64,000 nt of DNA from Todiramphus chloris collaris. Its lineage: Eukaryota > Chordata > Aves > Coraciiformes > Alcedinidae. The stretch spans positions 6,257,547 through 6,321,546 of the forward strand of contig JANVCC010000073.1 in NCBI GenBank assembly GCA_025345505.1, read 5' to 3'. The position numbers were made by a program, and so were the translations under genes. This document shows, one piece after another, positions 10,435 to 23,096 of the stretch; the stretch's first letter is position 1, and the number at the start of each line of letters is the position of its first letter. The notes beneath the pieces were generated by a model. The model saw nothing but the letters and a program-made list of their open reading frames with translations. It had not been told where the DNA came from and did not search any database.

Positions 10435-13400
10435 GGAAGGCAAAGCGGTAACTACACGTGAAACAGCTTCCAGCTCAACTGGGATACTAGACTTGTCCTC
10501 AAACTTCCCCGAAACTTCTAATGTATCTACCCACAATTAAGTTCAAAGTTAAGACTATGCCAAGAAAATTAAATGCAACTTATTCTATGTATGAAATACA
10601 CTGAAAGATTAAAGTGCTAAAATGAAGATGAAAAACACTTGTAGATAGCTCAGTTTAAGCTTTTTTTCATCACTAAATGCAAATTAATCATACTGGACAT
10701 TTTTTGATAAGAACAGCAAATCATATCTAAGTAGTTCAACTGGAACACTCTCCCTACACTCTGAGAATTAATTCACTAGTTGATTTCCAATATTTAGCCT
10801 CTAGGCCACAACCTACCAACTTCTTACTTCTTCACTCAAACTTACAAGGCAATAAAAAAAAAAAAAGTGGTTATGCAAATCAACCCTGTCCAACCTCATA
10901 TCACAGCACAGTCTTCCAGGTTCCAAATGCTACACACCTTCCTCACACATGGCACTTATCTCACCACACCACAAGTGAGAGTGCAGTGTGGCAGATAAAC
11001 TTTTCTAAGAAGATTATAAAATCTTTACATTTTGTCTTAGTGAAAGTAACAGTGAAGTGTGCTGCTAAGGTCCAGTGAGCAGAGCATCCCTCCTCCCCAT
11101 CACTCTGGGACTGATGATGAGGAGACAGACTTGTCAATTCCTTAACCCTTCGCAGCCCCCAATTTTCCTTCATACACATGCCTCTAATTCTTCTGGAGTG
11201 GAAAATTAATCAAGGGGAGAATCTGTGCACAGAAGGGCAGCCTGATAACAGAAAGGGATTAGATCAAGCTAATAGAACAACTAGAGAGCAAGATAAAACC
11301 AGCCTCTCTGCTATGGAAACAGGAAGGGGGGAGAGGAGGGAAAAAAAGAAAGATTAAGGCTGGTTTTCTCCTGTTCCTTGTCTTTAGACACATTATTATT
11401 GAAATCTTTGGGAAAGAAAAGGAAGCTCAGGGATAACGCCAACAGCTAGAGGAGTGCTGGTCTGTGCAGCCTGAAACACCAGACCACAAACCACAGCAGT
11501 CCACACGTGACAGCCAGACTGACCTCTGAAGCCTTTATTTCAGTTTAGCACTACCACCCATAGGAGAATCACTCTGCCTAAGGCAGCTTCACCTTAACTC
11601 TCCTTGGCCAAAGAAATAAGCTCCCTGAACTCTGCAAGAATAAAATCTGCTCTCAAGTTCCCAATGCCGTTTGTGGGGGTTCCTAAGGAGGCTGTTGCAA
11701 GAATCTTGTTTCATTGCTCAGGTACAGCAACCCAACATGATTGCCATTAACTAGTCATGGTTAGCTTTGAACGTGGTGCACTTCTCTTTGACCTTCCACG
11801 GAGCAATGGCACCTTCATTCCATTACCATTTGTTACCACCACCTCTAAGGAGTCACCTCTGTTCAAGCCCCAGCAAGCTCAAGGCAGCACTACTGACGGC
11901 AGCGAGGTCTACCCTCTGCTACTGCCTTCCAGACTTTCCTAGGAGGAGAAAGGCTGCGAGAGAGGAGTCTGAAGCAAGGGACAGATTGAGTGCCTGACCC
12001 CTGCAGAGACTGGGCACCTCCACAACCAGTCCATACAATACCTTTGTAAATGGTCCTAGGTTCACAGAAGAAGCATGCGTTAGCCAGTTCTTTCATGTTT
12101 TAACAACCAAATGTAGAATGCATTAGGAGAGTGCCAGAAGGAAAGTAAAGTGAGAGCATTGATGCTTTCTCTTAGACATAAATCCCTTGACCAGTCCTTA
12201 AACAAGGGCTGTTCTGTTCTCCCTGACATTTGTGCTAGAAAACATGAAGTATTCAGGAATGACAAAATGTAGTAGCCAGACCCCTGTTTCCAGTCTCTCC
12301 CTGTGTAGACTGAGGCCAGCCAGAAGCTTATGGGAAGCACTTGGCTTTCCCATAAAGATTATCTTTATCATCTCCCCCGACAAGCAATCAGCTGGGACAA
12401 CCCACTAAGGTCTCCTAGGCACTTCTAGAGGTACAGGTTTGAGTGCTGCCCCTGCTACAGGGCCCCTTGCATCCGCTCAGCAACCACCCAGATTCCCAAA
12501 GGATTCAACCTGGAAGTGCAGCTGACTCACAAATGAAAGGGGACTAGGACAAGTACTAAAAAATATTCCCTTCCTCTTCTTTGTCACCCTGTGCTAATTA
12601 TGCAATTCAGATAAGCAAATGATTTATGATGTTGTAACAGATGGAATTTAAAGGTCCTGTTTTGGTTTTTTTACTCTGATCTCTCTCAGAAGTAGAAAAT
12701 GAGAAATCAAAAAGCCAAAGTTATTTTAAGAAGCCGTAAGTTACTGCACTCTACTGCCCAGTACAATGAACTATTCTCAGTTCATGTCAGTTGTTAATAA
12801 GACTTTAACATAATATAGCAACTCAGCATGATTAAAAATACACCACAAAGGACATTCACCTCTAAAAATAGTTAGAAAAAAAATTGGACAAAGTCAATCT
12901 GAAAATAGATAGGGGGAAAGAGGAAAAGCAAAATAGATTAAGTAGGGCAAATCACACTGGATGCCAGGAATGAGTGCATTATTTCAAGTTCATGAAACAT
13001 TTTTAATAAATGTATAACTAAAGCATGCAACAGCACATTAATCCAGTCAGAGTACTCAGACCCGATCACTTATTTTAAACCACAAATAGCAGACATTCCA
13101 GCTCTCTACTTTCTGATCCTCACAATAGGTTCAGTCATGCAAGGTACTGAGAACTCTGGCATTAACAAATAAAGGCTCACTGTGTGCATTAAAGATGTGA
13201 GTAGCCTGGCCCACTGATTTCAGCCTTCAAACTTCACATAAAAACCTCCCAGCTGCTTTTACTGGGATAATTCAAACCAGCTCTAAACTTGCACCATGAA
13301 CGTTGATTTCATCAAACGCTCTGCTGATTCAGTGCTAGAGCATCAACACTCGGGACATTCACACGTAATAGAAATGCAGTATTCCATCTATTAATTGTGA

Positions 13401-14040
13401 CTGCTATAATAACACATATAGGTAAGGGCAGTGCAAGGATTTAGTGCAGACTGATGGGACTGTGATGATATACTGTTCAAGTTTAAATTTAGCTCCTTGC
13501 TGACCCAAGAGACTAATGCCTTGAGAGAGGAAGCGTTAAAAAATATTTTGAAGAAATTGATTCACCTTTTCTCCAAGGCAGGGAGGCTGCAGATTGTAAT
13601 GGATGACAGGAAATACCTGGGTCAATACCACTTGCACAGGATATTACAAGACACTCTCCAAATTCTACCAGCAATTCCAAACACAAATGAAATGAGTGAA
13701 ATTTTGGTGTTTCTTTGTTTCTTGAGTTTGTTCAGCACCTCCTTCCTGGGGTGTTTCAATATTAAACACAATCAAATCTATACTGGCCAAGGAATGCAAG
13801 TCTAGATTCGTAAAATTCCTAGTATTCTATAAATACTATGATAATAGTAACCTATGGTAATAGAATTCCATGAGCCTATGATTCTGTAGAGGAATATAAA
13901 GCACTACTTGTTTAAAACATCACAGGGAACAAAGCCGTAAGACTTTCAGTAATGAAAAAAAGGGGCAGGGGAAGGAATCTTAATATAAGCTGCACTGGTA
14001 TCTTGGTAGTTGCCGAGATGTGCTACTGATAATACCACTA

Positions 14041-14090
14041 AAAAAAAACAAAACCAAAAAAACCCAAATGCACAACAACAACAAACGACA
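14041..14090. repeat. A/C-rich low-complexity tract
   Basis: A-runs mixed with AAAACC and CAACAACAA units. It yields spurious Val/Phe/Cys-rich frames on the minus strand. Confidence 0.8.
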
Positions 14091-14910
14091 AATCCAGAGG
14101 CACACGCTGAGTGAACACATCGAGGCACTGAGGGGATCATTGCAAAGGGCAGGTGTGTTTCTTCTCTAGGCAGACTGTAAAGTGGAGGAGGGTATTCTTT
14201 GTGATGTCCAAAATAGGAGAGGTTAGAGAGGGTGGGTGTTGTCAGTTTAGATACGTAAAATAGGCAACTAAAAATATGCAAAAAATAACTAAAAAGACTA
14301 CATGTCTAGTGGCCAGAAAGTGATTGTGGGTTTGACACTCATCTGTTCTAAGACTTCAGAGGAAATGCTGGAACACACCTACTTCTTCAGAAAACATCTG
14401 AACGTACTCCAAGACTATTAAGAAAATTACTACTTTTTTTTCCTTCTTAGGAATTCCTGTACCAAAAGATATGCTGAGTGTCTAAATCTATCTGGACTCA
14501 TCCTGTCTTAAAAAAACCCACCTTATTCAACTTACAGCTGTGAATATTTCAGTGAAATGTACATTTCTTCTATGGCTTCCTTCCTGAAACAAAGTCACTT
14601 GAATCTCAAGTTTAGGATAAGTATTGTTTGGTTCATAGTAATTAAAATCAGCAAGAACAGTGAAAGTGGCAGTTGAATGGCAGTTCTGTGCAATTTTCTT
14701 CCAAAATCCTTAAGTATCCAAGTCAGAGGGATTTAATTTTCATGGATACTAAACAGTCAGGTTTTCTCTGCACCCTAGCACTAGGACAGCTTAGCCCTGG
14801 TAGGGGGGGAGAGAGAAGTGGGCAGGAGGGGAGTTAAAATTCCTCCAGTGGAATATTCAGTAAGATATTCAGTAATTTCCTTCTACAAGCAACCTTCTCA
14901 GGTGCATAAT

Positions 14911-15036
14911 AAAAAAAAAAAAAAAACAAAACAGAAAAACACACGCAAAAAAAAACCCGACAAAGAAACGGAAAAAAAAACCCAAAAAAACCCCAACCAA
15001 CCAAACAAACAAAAAAAAAACCCAAACAAACAAAAA
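14911..15036. repeat. long A-rich/CAAA low-complexity tract
   Basis: About 125 bases of poly(A) with CCC, CAAAC and CCAACCAACC units. It creates a Lys-rich ORF on the plus strand and Phe-rich ORFs on the minus strand, neither of which is a gene. This is the largest low-complexity tract in the window. Confidence 0.9.
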
Positions 15037-15571
15037 TGTAAAACCACAACTATTTTGTACAGCTCAAGTGACAGTCTCTCTCTCATGTAATGCCAGAAAC
15101 CCCAAAACTTACTCTCATGGGATACAGGAACACATTTAACTAAACCTACAGACAAAGTGTGCAACAAAACGCATCCCAGACAGCACACACTTTCACTCCT
15201 ACGTATTTTATTCAAAAGAAAGGGAAAGCTTTGGCAAGATCTTATTGAATCTTGTAAATACTAGTTTATCTCAGCAGCGTAAAACTCATTTTCTCTTCTC
15301 TACTGATACAGATCTATTGAGGCTATTGAATGGATTCAAGTCCAGCCACACGAACTGAGCAAACAGAATTGGTGGAGATGCCAAGAGGTACATCAAGATC
15401 TTGTGGCCTTTGCAGAATAAAATAGCCTGGACTTAGGTCAGTGAGTGTGTTACTATTTGAGGAGCTATCTTAAAAGGGCATATGCTAGTGGAAAATTGAA
15501 CCATCTCTAGCTCAGTGTATTTCTTGAACAAAATGACTTAGCTGCAGTTATTTGTAAGTTGTGTACTAGGA

Positions 15572-15631
15572 CTTGATCCAAAGCCCATTCAAGTCATCAG
15601 AAAGGCTCTCCAAGTGGACTTTGGATCAGGC
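15572..15631. repeat. palindromic old repeat (MITE-like)
   Basis: The arms TGATCCAAAG (15574-15583) and CTTTGGATCA (15620-15629) are exact inverted repeats, with weaker pairing continuing inwards. The TTGATCCAAAGCCCATT and CTTTGGATCAGGC phrases resemble an old repeat seen widely in turtle, crocodile and bird DNA. The family name is not known to me. Confidence 0.5.
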
Positions 15632-16347
15632 AGTAATTGGTTTTATTCAGTTTGATTTTCCTTCCAGAGCAACAAACAGCATCTTTATACATGATATGCA
15701 CCTTGACCATTACTCTAATCTTTGCTTAAAAGCAGAATTCCATTACTTTAACATTAGAGGTTGAAAACAGATTTATCCATTTCTGTGTGTAACACAGCAA
15801 ACATTTTCACCCTCACAATTACTGGCCAACTGAGACTTCACAAAAATGGAGAGGTTAAGATATTTTTCTTCCTATTATATCCTAGAGAAAATGATTTTAT
15901 GTTATTCATCTCAGTTTAGACATTGACAAAGGGGGTAGGTGAGGTGACTAAGTAATTGCCAAGGGTATCAAAAGGAATGCATAAATGCATGCAGATTAAA
16001 CAATACCACACTGCTAACAACTCCTTAAAGTGCTTCACCTTTCAGCAGACCTCCAACAAGGACATAAAGTTTACCAAGTCGGCCAGATGAGATCAGTCCA
16101 CCACTAACACCACACACAGATTGGACACATTTGCTGGCCAGCAAGAAGGAACCCAGAATTGACTTTTCTCCTGCCTCAGAAAGTCTCTGCACCCTCATGG
16201 AGCAAGGCTGCCACAGCATAAAAACAAAAGCAGCTTAGAGTAGAAAGCAGAAGAGGACACAAGGGAAAAGAAAGGGAGAAAAATGCTTCCTGCCGTTACC
16301 TGCAGAGCAGCAGCAGGTTTTGCCACTGCCCTCGTGCGCACCTGCAG

Positions 16348-16452
16348 AACACCAGACTGTGTGGAAACACAGTCCCAGTCAGCGTGGTGTCAGAAAAATT
16401 CCTAGAAAAGCCTGTGCTGAAATCATCGCTAACCAGTCAGTCCCAGCCTGCT
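16348..16452 (+). other. candidate coding exon (unidentified)
   Basis: An acceptor-like GCGCACCTGCAG at 16336-16347 precedes 105 bases (35 codons, phase 0 to 0), ending in GCCTGCT|GTAAGTAC, an almost ideal donor. The frame begins NTRLCGNTVPVSVVSEKF and ends SQSQPA. A second frame is also open, which weakens the case. No family was recognised. The polypyrimidine tract is only moderate. Confidence 0.15.
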
Positions 16453-16910
16453 GTAAGTACAAACCAACATTTCTAGCACGAAGGGGTTTTTTTAATAAAT
16501 TACTGGAACTTCTCATTGAACTGGGCAACAGTCCCCTGGACTGGGCCAAAAAGCCCCAACAGACCTAAACATTCTGTCGTGTTTGCTTACACAGGCATAC
16601 AGCCCTTGGTACAGGAGTAGTCATGTGAAAGAAAAGTTGATGCATTCTTTCAGTCCAATAAAGATGTTGCTGAAGAAGAATTCAGAGTTTGGGACTGATT
16701 AAGTTCAGGTTGCTAGTATAAAAGACAAAAACATGAGGTAAAATCCATTTAATTACGTGTATATGCTTCTCCCTGCTTTTATTTCATCTCTTTCTTGTAA
16801 TACGGGAAATTTATGGATCCACTGTACAGAAAGGAAACATTTTCCTCAAAATATTATTTGAGTTTTCAGCAATATAAATATATACATGCGCAGAGATATA
16901 ATATTCTTAC

Positions 16911-17019
16911 CTCCTAGCAAAAGGTACAACTGATGCAGCTCTAAGAGGAAAAACCAAGATCTTGCCTGTTAGCTTTGTCACTCTAATAGAAAGTTTCAGA
17001 CCTCTGTCCTCCCCTAATA
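16911..17019 (-). other. candidate coding exon (unidentified)
   Basis: On the minus strand, CTTTCTTCTGGTGCAG precedes 109 bases that end AGGAG|GTAAGAAT, a strong donor. The open frame includes LGEDRGLKLSIRVTKL and then RAASVVPFAR, entering with two bases and leaving with two. A run of T at 17052-17069 (A on the minus strand) lies just upstream. There is no recognised family and no in-frame partner exon was found. Confidence 0.15.
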
Positions 17020-18009
17020 CTGCACCAGAAGAAAGAAGTTCCTGAGTTTTGTTTTTTTTTTTTTTTTTTAATGTGGTTTTACATGCCCTCTGGCTATTGG
17101 AATACAAACAGAAAAGCAGATGCGGTGTTAATTTAATTCCACAGCAAGTTTTCACTTGTGCAGGAGCAACATCAAAGACAGTCTAAGGATATCAAATTAA
17201 AGCCATCCATCATGCTTGTTGCACCACTTCCTCCAAATGGCTGAACCAATATCAGTGAGGATTTAACTGTCACCAGGAAGTGAAATCACTGGTATCATAT
17301 GCCTAAAATTAGAGTAGATTTGAGTAAATCGGATAATTATTAGAGGGGGGGACACTAACACAAGCTTCAGACCAGCAAATTTAAAGCCTGTAATCAATCT
17401 TCACCAGGTAATCAACACCGATTTGTCACTGGAAATATTGATGCCTTGTTAGACTACAGAAGAATACCAAAAAGATCCTAGCTTTATTAACATGAAAGTA
17501 CTAAGCAGATCAAGTCTAATTAAGGATAGCAGCTACTCTGGCTACATACTCGCTTTGTCATTTAATCTGCAAGCCTTGGCATCCCCAGATGAGCAGCGTA
17601 TGATGTACCTGCCCTTTGCAGAAAGCTCAGCGTGTCACAACTCTGAAGCTCTCGATCTGCACTTTGAGCATCTCCATTTTTATAAAATGGATAAATCCTT
17701 AGGAATGTTTTATAGATAGGTAGATGATATTAAGAGCAATTAACATGTCAAAAATGATACCATGCTAAAACACTTGCAGGCACTTAAGGAAACCAGTATT
17801 GTCCTTTCTTTCACAGAGCCCAAAGCCTGCACTGAATCGCACACTTGCTACCACTGGTGATGCTTCACGTTAGAGACTTAGCCCGTTAAAACGCCGCACA
17901 GCATCCCCAGTACAGGAGGAGGTACTGAGGTACCTTTGCAAATCTCCTGCTAGAGAGCTAAACTTTCACAGCTTGTGGATGAAGAAAGTTGAGACAGGCT
18001 TTATGGCAG
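17020..18009. other. unique sequence with a T-run
   Basis: Contains a poly(T) run at 17052-17069 and otherwise single-copy-looking AT-rich DNA up to the abrupt rise in GC at the LTR. Nothing coding was recognised. Confidence 0.45.
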
Positions 18010-18642
18010 CTCTGTGCGTGAGTCTGACCTGAGGCCAGAGGCGTGCGGGGCTGGTGCCAGGGGCTGGCCCTGCAAAGAGAAGCCAACTGCATCAGAGCCA
18101 GGGACATGGTCTGGGGCAGATCCGCTGGGGAAAACAGGGGGGAGGACATGTTCAGGAAATGAAAGGGGGGTGTGTGTACAAAATGGGGCATTAACTACTG
18201 TCCTGGGTGCCCACACCAAGGCCCTCTGGGCAGAGCCGAGGGGCTGCCCCGTGCTGGCCCCAGCGCGGGGCAGGGCTCAGCCCCTCAGCGAGGCTGCCTA
18301 GGGTGGCAGAGGGCAAAATGGAGCCCAGGGGCGAGGGGCAAGGGTGAGACAGAGAGAGCCCCAGGGCCGGGCGGGAGGAGGAGGAGTCGCTCCAGACCCT
18401 GAGATGAGACTCCCCCACATTTCCACCATCAGACTCTAGTTTTAACCAGCAATAAATTAAATCGATTTGCCTCGAGTCAAGTCTGGTTTACCCATGGCAA
18501 TAGTTGATGAGCAAACTCCCTGCCCTGATCTCAATCTATAAGCGTTTTCACCTTATTTTGTCCCCCATTCTGCTGGGGGGGCAGGAGGGAGAGAGAGCAG
18601 CTGGGTGGGCATCGGGCAGCAGGACAAGGTCAACCCACCACA
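18010..18642 (+). mobile_element. avian endogenous retrovirus LTR, related to the 8.4 kb copy
   Basis: The 3' half matches the family: CAGCAATAAATTAAAT, a TCGAGTCAAGTCTGGTTTACC segment corresponding to the GGGTCTGTTTTGCC of the first LTR, then CCTGATCTCAATCTATAAGC. The end is GGTCAACCCACCACA at 18642, the CA terminus expected of an LTR. The GC-rich 5' part (18010-18420) contrasts sharply with its AT-rich surroundings, but the exact 5' boundary could not be fixed and no target-site duplication was found. No internal retroviral region is adjacent, so it is solo or truncated. Overlapping ORFs of 70-95 codons are LTR sequence. Confidence 0.75.
18244..18273. repeat. GC-rich near-perfect palindrome inside LTR
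   Basis: CTGCCCCG pairs with CGGGGCAG and the inner GCTGG pairs with CCAGC around a two-base centre, with one T/G mismatch. The result is a compact hairpin of about 14 pairs. Confidence 0.8.
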
Positions 18643-18820
18643 ATTATCTTGCAGAAATCCCCATGCCTATTTGCCTGAAGATGGAAAAATCTGAGGGCAA
18701 GGGAGAACTGGGATGAAGGGAAGCACATGTTCCAATTATTCACCATTATCCAGAGAAGAACTTCTGAAACTATTTTAACAGGCTTGAGAAAATGAAACTA
18801 CAACTTCAGGGAAAAACAAC

Positions 18821-18927
18821 AACAACCAAACCAAGCAATAACAACAAACACCAAACCCAAAACCCACAAAACCACTCACACACACAGGATCTTTTGTTTT
18901 TTAAAAAAAAACCACCACCCCCACAAC
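18821..18927. repeat. A/C-rich low-complexity tract
   Basis: AACAACAACC, ACACACAC and A-run units follow each other for about 100 bases. Reading frames through it are artefacts. Confidence 0.85.
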
Positions 18928-21900
18928 TGATACTGTATACAGACAACAGTCTGAAATTCATGCTGAATACTTTGGCCTTTGCCCCTGGAAAATACATACC
19001 ATGCTAGGTATTTATCAAGCACTACAATATGTGGGAAGTATTATCTCGGTGCACAGAAACAGCATAAAGCAAAGAACAATTACAATTTCAAGTTAAATTT
19101 AAGTTTCACTTATATGTGGAGTTGGCTGAGCTACACCACTGCACAGATCGTGATTGTCACAGTGACTTCTGAAGAAACACTTCATCAGATAAGTCTATCA
19201 TCTTCAAAAGGAAGAAGACGAATTAGAAAAAAGAAATTTTCCACTCATTACAGAAAGCATAGGGATCACTAAAGATTGCTGTGCTGCCATACGGCTTTCA
19301 GTAATTTATACAATTTCGCAATTGGTTTTGGTGGACTGTCACATATAAGAGAGAGTGCAAATGAAGAACATAAAAGTAACTCAAGCAACACTTCTGAGAA
19401 CAAAACTGTTTCAAAACAACATTTCTTGGAAAGAAATGCAAAAATACAGACGAAACCCCATAGGTGGTTGCTACAGAAACAGCCAGAGTGTATCACTGTA
19501 TCATCCACAGTTATTCACACAGATCACTTAACTGAGCCAGCAAATTAAATAGACCCCCTCTCCCCAAGAGAACAAAAATGATACATAGCTGTAAAACAAA
19601 ATCTTTGTGTACTGCCAACAATACATTAGTTCCTCTTTTAAATGAAAAAACAATTACAGACTTGGCTGAGAAGTAAACTTTTTTCCTCTCTGTTGGTACT
19701 AATACTTCAAAGCCTGGAAGCATCAATATGATTTTCAGAAATGTTTGCCATTAGACAGCTGAAAAACAGTAAAGCTGATTTACAAATATTTGAACTATAA
19801 AAGTGTAGCTAAATCAAATGTTTTAAACTTTTAAAAACATAGTTACAAGTAATAATTCCAACATTATCTTTCGGACATCCCTCTGACTAGAAATAAACAG
19901 AAAATCAGAATAAACAGTTGCCCCAAACTGCTCAGCTCATATTCTTGATGGTGTAATGAACTGTACTACAGATAAATCATTAATTTGGAAGATGAGAAAC
20001 ATTTCAGTCACTTGTCATCACCTACAAAGAATTTCACAATCACAGAACATGCTTCATTTTATCAGGCTTGAATGCATAAAATGTTGAGGCACATCCCCAA
20101 AGGTTGATTATTTCATTGTCCTACAGTAAAAACCAGTTTTCTGAATCACAGGAATTACTGTTGAACAAGCACTGTCAAGAAGAGACTATGGACACAATTT
20201 TCCCTCGTTTATATTACAGCGATTACTTTTATTTTCTTTCATAAAATCAGTGACCTTCTTCTAACAAGATAGGAAGTGTTGACTTTTCAGAACTTGTAAG
20301 CACTCTTGAGGAGCTGCAGCTTGTAAGAATTACAAAAGGATCGTTTGCATGAAGATTATTGTGCAGAGCCATGAATGCACTCCAGAAATCTTACAATGGA
20401 AAATGCTCCCATACTCCACCTTCAAATTCCAGTTCTCAATATCAAACCACAATTTTAGTCTACCTTAAATGCAGGAAGAAAATCTTCTCCTTTGTATGAA
20501 AATACAAGAACTTTCTGCTGTGTCAATTCTTTAAGGAAGAACTTTGAGCACAGTTCATTCCATAAAGAACTCTATGAAATGATTAAAAAAGCAGAGACAA
20601 AAGCATACTGATTGTTAAGTCACCTTTTAAACAGTAACTTTAAATTTATTGCAGTTGAATACAAAGGTACACGAGATAAAAATACATGATATACTAATGA
20701 GTATCAAATTTCCCCTCAAAATGATACTGTCCTTTACTTTGTGTGTGGTTGATCCTTTCCCCACCTAAGAAAAACAACCAATTGCTTCACAGTAATACCT
20801 AGAATTCAACACAAATAAGATTTAAGCTTAAGACAAATGTAATATTGATCATCTTTGTGGTCTGCATTCATAATATTATCAGAAATAAAACCATAAATAG
20901 CACTAGGCTTTTTAATGTCACATTACAGGTGGGTTACAATCTGACACAGGATGTGAAAAAAACCTTAGTGACAGCCTAAATTAATGAAGTAGTACTAGAC
21001 CCTGGTTGCCCATTCTCTCTCCCCATCAAGACATCAGGGTACTCTGCAAGGCTCAGACCTGAACAGAACAGAGGTGAAACCTCTTCCTTAGCACTCACGT
21101 TCCAAACTAAAAATTTAAGTGGATAAACCATTGCAGTAGACAAACTCAGCAAGCTCTTAGAGCTACTTTAAATGTGTAAGTTTAACTGGACATCAGGGAC
21201 TTCCTCTGGCACAAGCCCTGGCTAGAGCTCAAACTCTGTTAATAACATCTGGCTGGAGGGTCGTGCTGTCCCAAATTAGAGCAGCCCTAAACCATCTCAG
21301 GAGCTAAGCTGTCACCTGCCTTGCTCCACAACTAGATGGATGACGCAGAGCAGATGAGAAGAGGTGTACTGGCTTTTCATCTTTCTGCAGCAACATATTT
21401 TCCTCAAGGACTCCCCTGTCACTTTTCCCTTGGCAACTGGTCTCTGTGCTCACTTCTTCAGTTTTCCAGACCAGCCCACCTGCCTGCTTTGCTGGGCTAG
21501 CAGTGATGTCCCAGGAACAGCAAGCATGTAAATACAGATCTGTCCCCTGCTCCTCTGAGCAGGGGCAGTGGTAAAGGATTTTTGGAGCTTTATCTTAAAG
21601 AAGATAAGAAAACAGTACATGAAGAACAAGAAATTACTCACAAGGGAACCTGCTACAACATGCTAATCATCCCTCTGAGATTTAAAAGAGCAGAAACTGT
21701 AGCCAAGTTCCTTTAGTGTCTTCAAAATTGCTCAAAATATTTTTTCTTTCCCAAAATTCCAGAGAAAGTAATAATAATCTGTTTGTACTAATGGGTGGGG
21801 GGAAGTTGGCAGTGTGGTATGGAGAGATACACGACCAAACAACAGTTGGCAGTGAACTGTGCAGTTTGGAACGCAAATCCTCTACTGAATACAACTTTAT

Positions 21901-23072
21901 TGCCCTCACTGTATGTAAGCTTTTTTTCTTTTTTTTTGTTGTTTTTTAAAGGTGAAGTGATCTCGCATTTATACACAGCAAGAACCTTTTTCCCCCAAAG
22001 TAGCTAGTAGCTGATACTCGCTACAAGAATTTGAAAGGTTTGCTCAGAAAAACCATCCCTGGCTCTGAGGACAACCTCATTCTGTCCACCATTAACAGCT
22101 AGATAATTCTACTGTCAAGACAAGGTACAATGTGGATTTGTGCTGAAGATTTACACGTTCAACTGAATGGAGTAGTGCCTGCTTTCCTTGTTCTTCTGGT
22201 TATAAAATTCTTGTCAGATTTAACATTAATATCAATTTTAAAAAATATTACTAAATCCCTCACTGAAAAAAAAAAAAAAAGCCACATACATGAACTGTCA
22301 TGAACAAAATAAAGTTACAATTGCAACAGAGAAAAGCACAACATTGACTGACCCAGCACTACCTTTCCTTACAATCACTAGGCAGCGACCCAGAATAAAA
22401 CCACAGAAAACTTACGTTATCTGTTAATCAGTTAGGAGCAGATTGCACAAACAAAATCCTCCTAGAGAGAGCACACCTTTCCAGTAAGGGATGCTAACCA
22501 CTTCTGGGCTTCATAGTTCTCTCTGCCCTAGGAGGAGACATTTCAGGTATCTACAGCAATGTGTAAATCAAGAGACCAGAAGTGGATTTAATCAGACAAT
22601 ATCTGGAAGAAGAACACAACTGGTCTAACCTCCATTTTAGGGCAAAATCTAGATGTTCAGTTCCTCCACCCCACCTGCAGCACCCTTCTTTATGAGGGAA
22701 CCCAAAGCTCACAGCTTGAACGGAAGCTCAGATATGTTCCCTTCCACAACCCCACGTGATGCTACAGAATCCACAGCCCCAGCTCACAAGTGGCAGACAC
22801 CAGATATGGTTCACAAGTACAGCTGACAACCGTACACCTTCTCCTCTCACCAGACTAACACTGCTCCAACACCCAGCTCTCAAATATACCTGCTTCCTCC
22901 TACATCTTGTTCTTCCACAATAGAAGTTCACAGGGAAACAAAGTACATCCTTCATAAAGGAAATAGCTGTACTCTAAACAGGTTGCTGCTAAGGGCTCTC
23001 AATTACAAAAGAAAACAAAACGGATAGCCTCTACCCTGCACAGTATCTTATAAGGGACAGTTAAAGATTTTC

Positions 23073-23096
23073 GTATTTCTCCTGAAGGAGAAATAC
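23073..23096. repeat. short perfect hairpin
   Basis: GTATTTCTCC, four bases, GGAGAAATAC: a perfect ten-pair inverted repeat in otherwise unstructured AT-rich DNA. Confidence 0.75.

Larger units (their letters stand above)
10435..16347. other. unique AT-rich sequence with low-complexity tracts
   Basis: Single-copy-looking DNA. Apart from the listed low-complexity tracts and the palindromic repeat at 15572-15631, no element was recognised. The plus-strand ORF at 13497-13805 reads fairly protein-like (for example LQIVMDDRKYLGQYHLHRIL) after a CCTTTTCTCCAAG acceptor-like site, but the following GTGTTT is a poor donor, so it is not called. Confidence 0.4.

Noticed and set aside
13830-13895. Possible CR1 tail (CCTATGATTCTGTAG)
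   Set aside because: Only a few bases resemble the CR1 end and the preceding sequence does not match.
14818-15215. Lys-rich and Phe-rich ORFs
   Set aside because: Produced by the A-rich/CAAA low-complexity tract.
8386-18642. Two same-strand LTRs 9 kb apart as the ends of one provirus
   Set aside because: They differ in structure and divergence, the first is truncated, and no retroviral internal sequence lies between them; that interval contains a CR1 and unique DNA.
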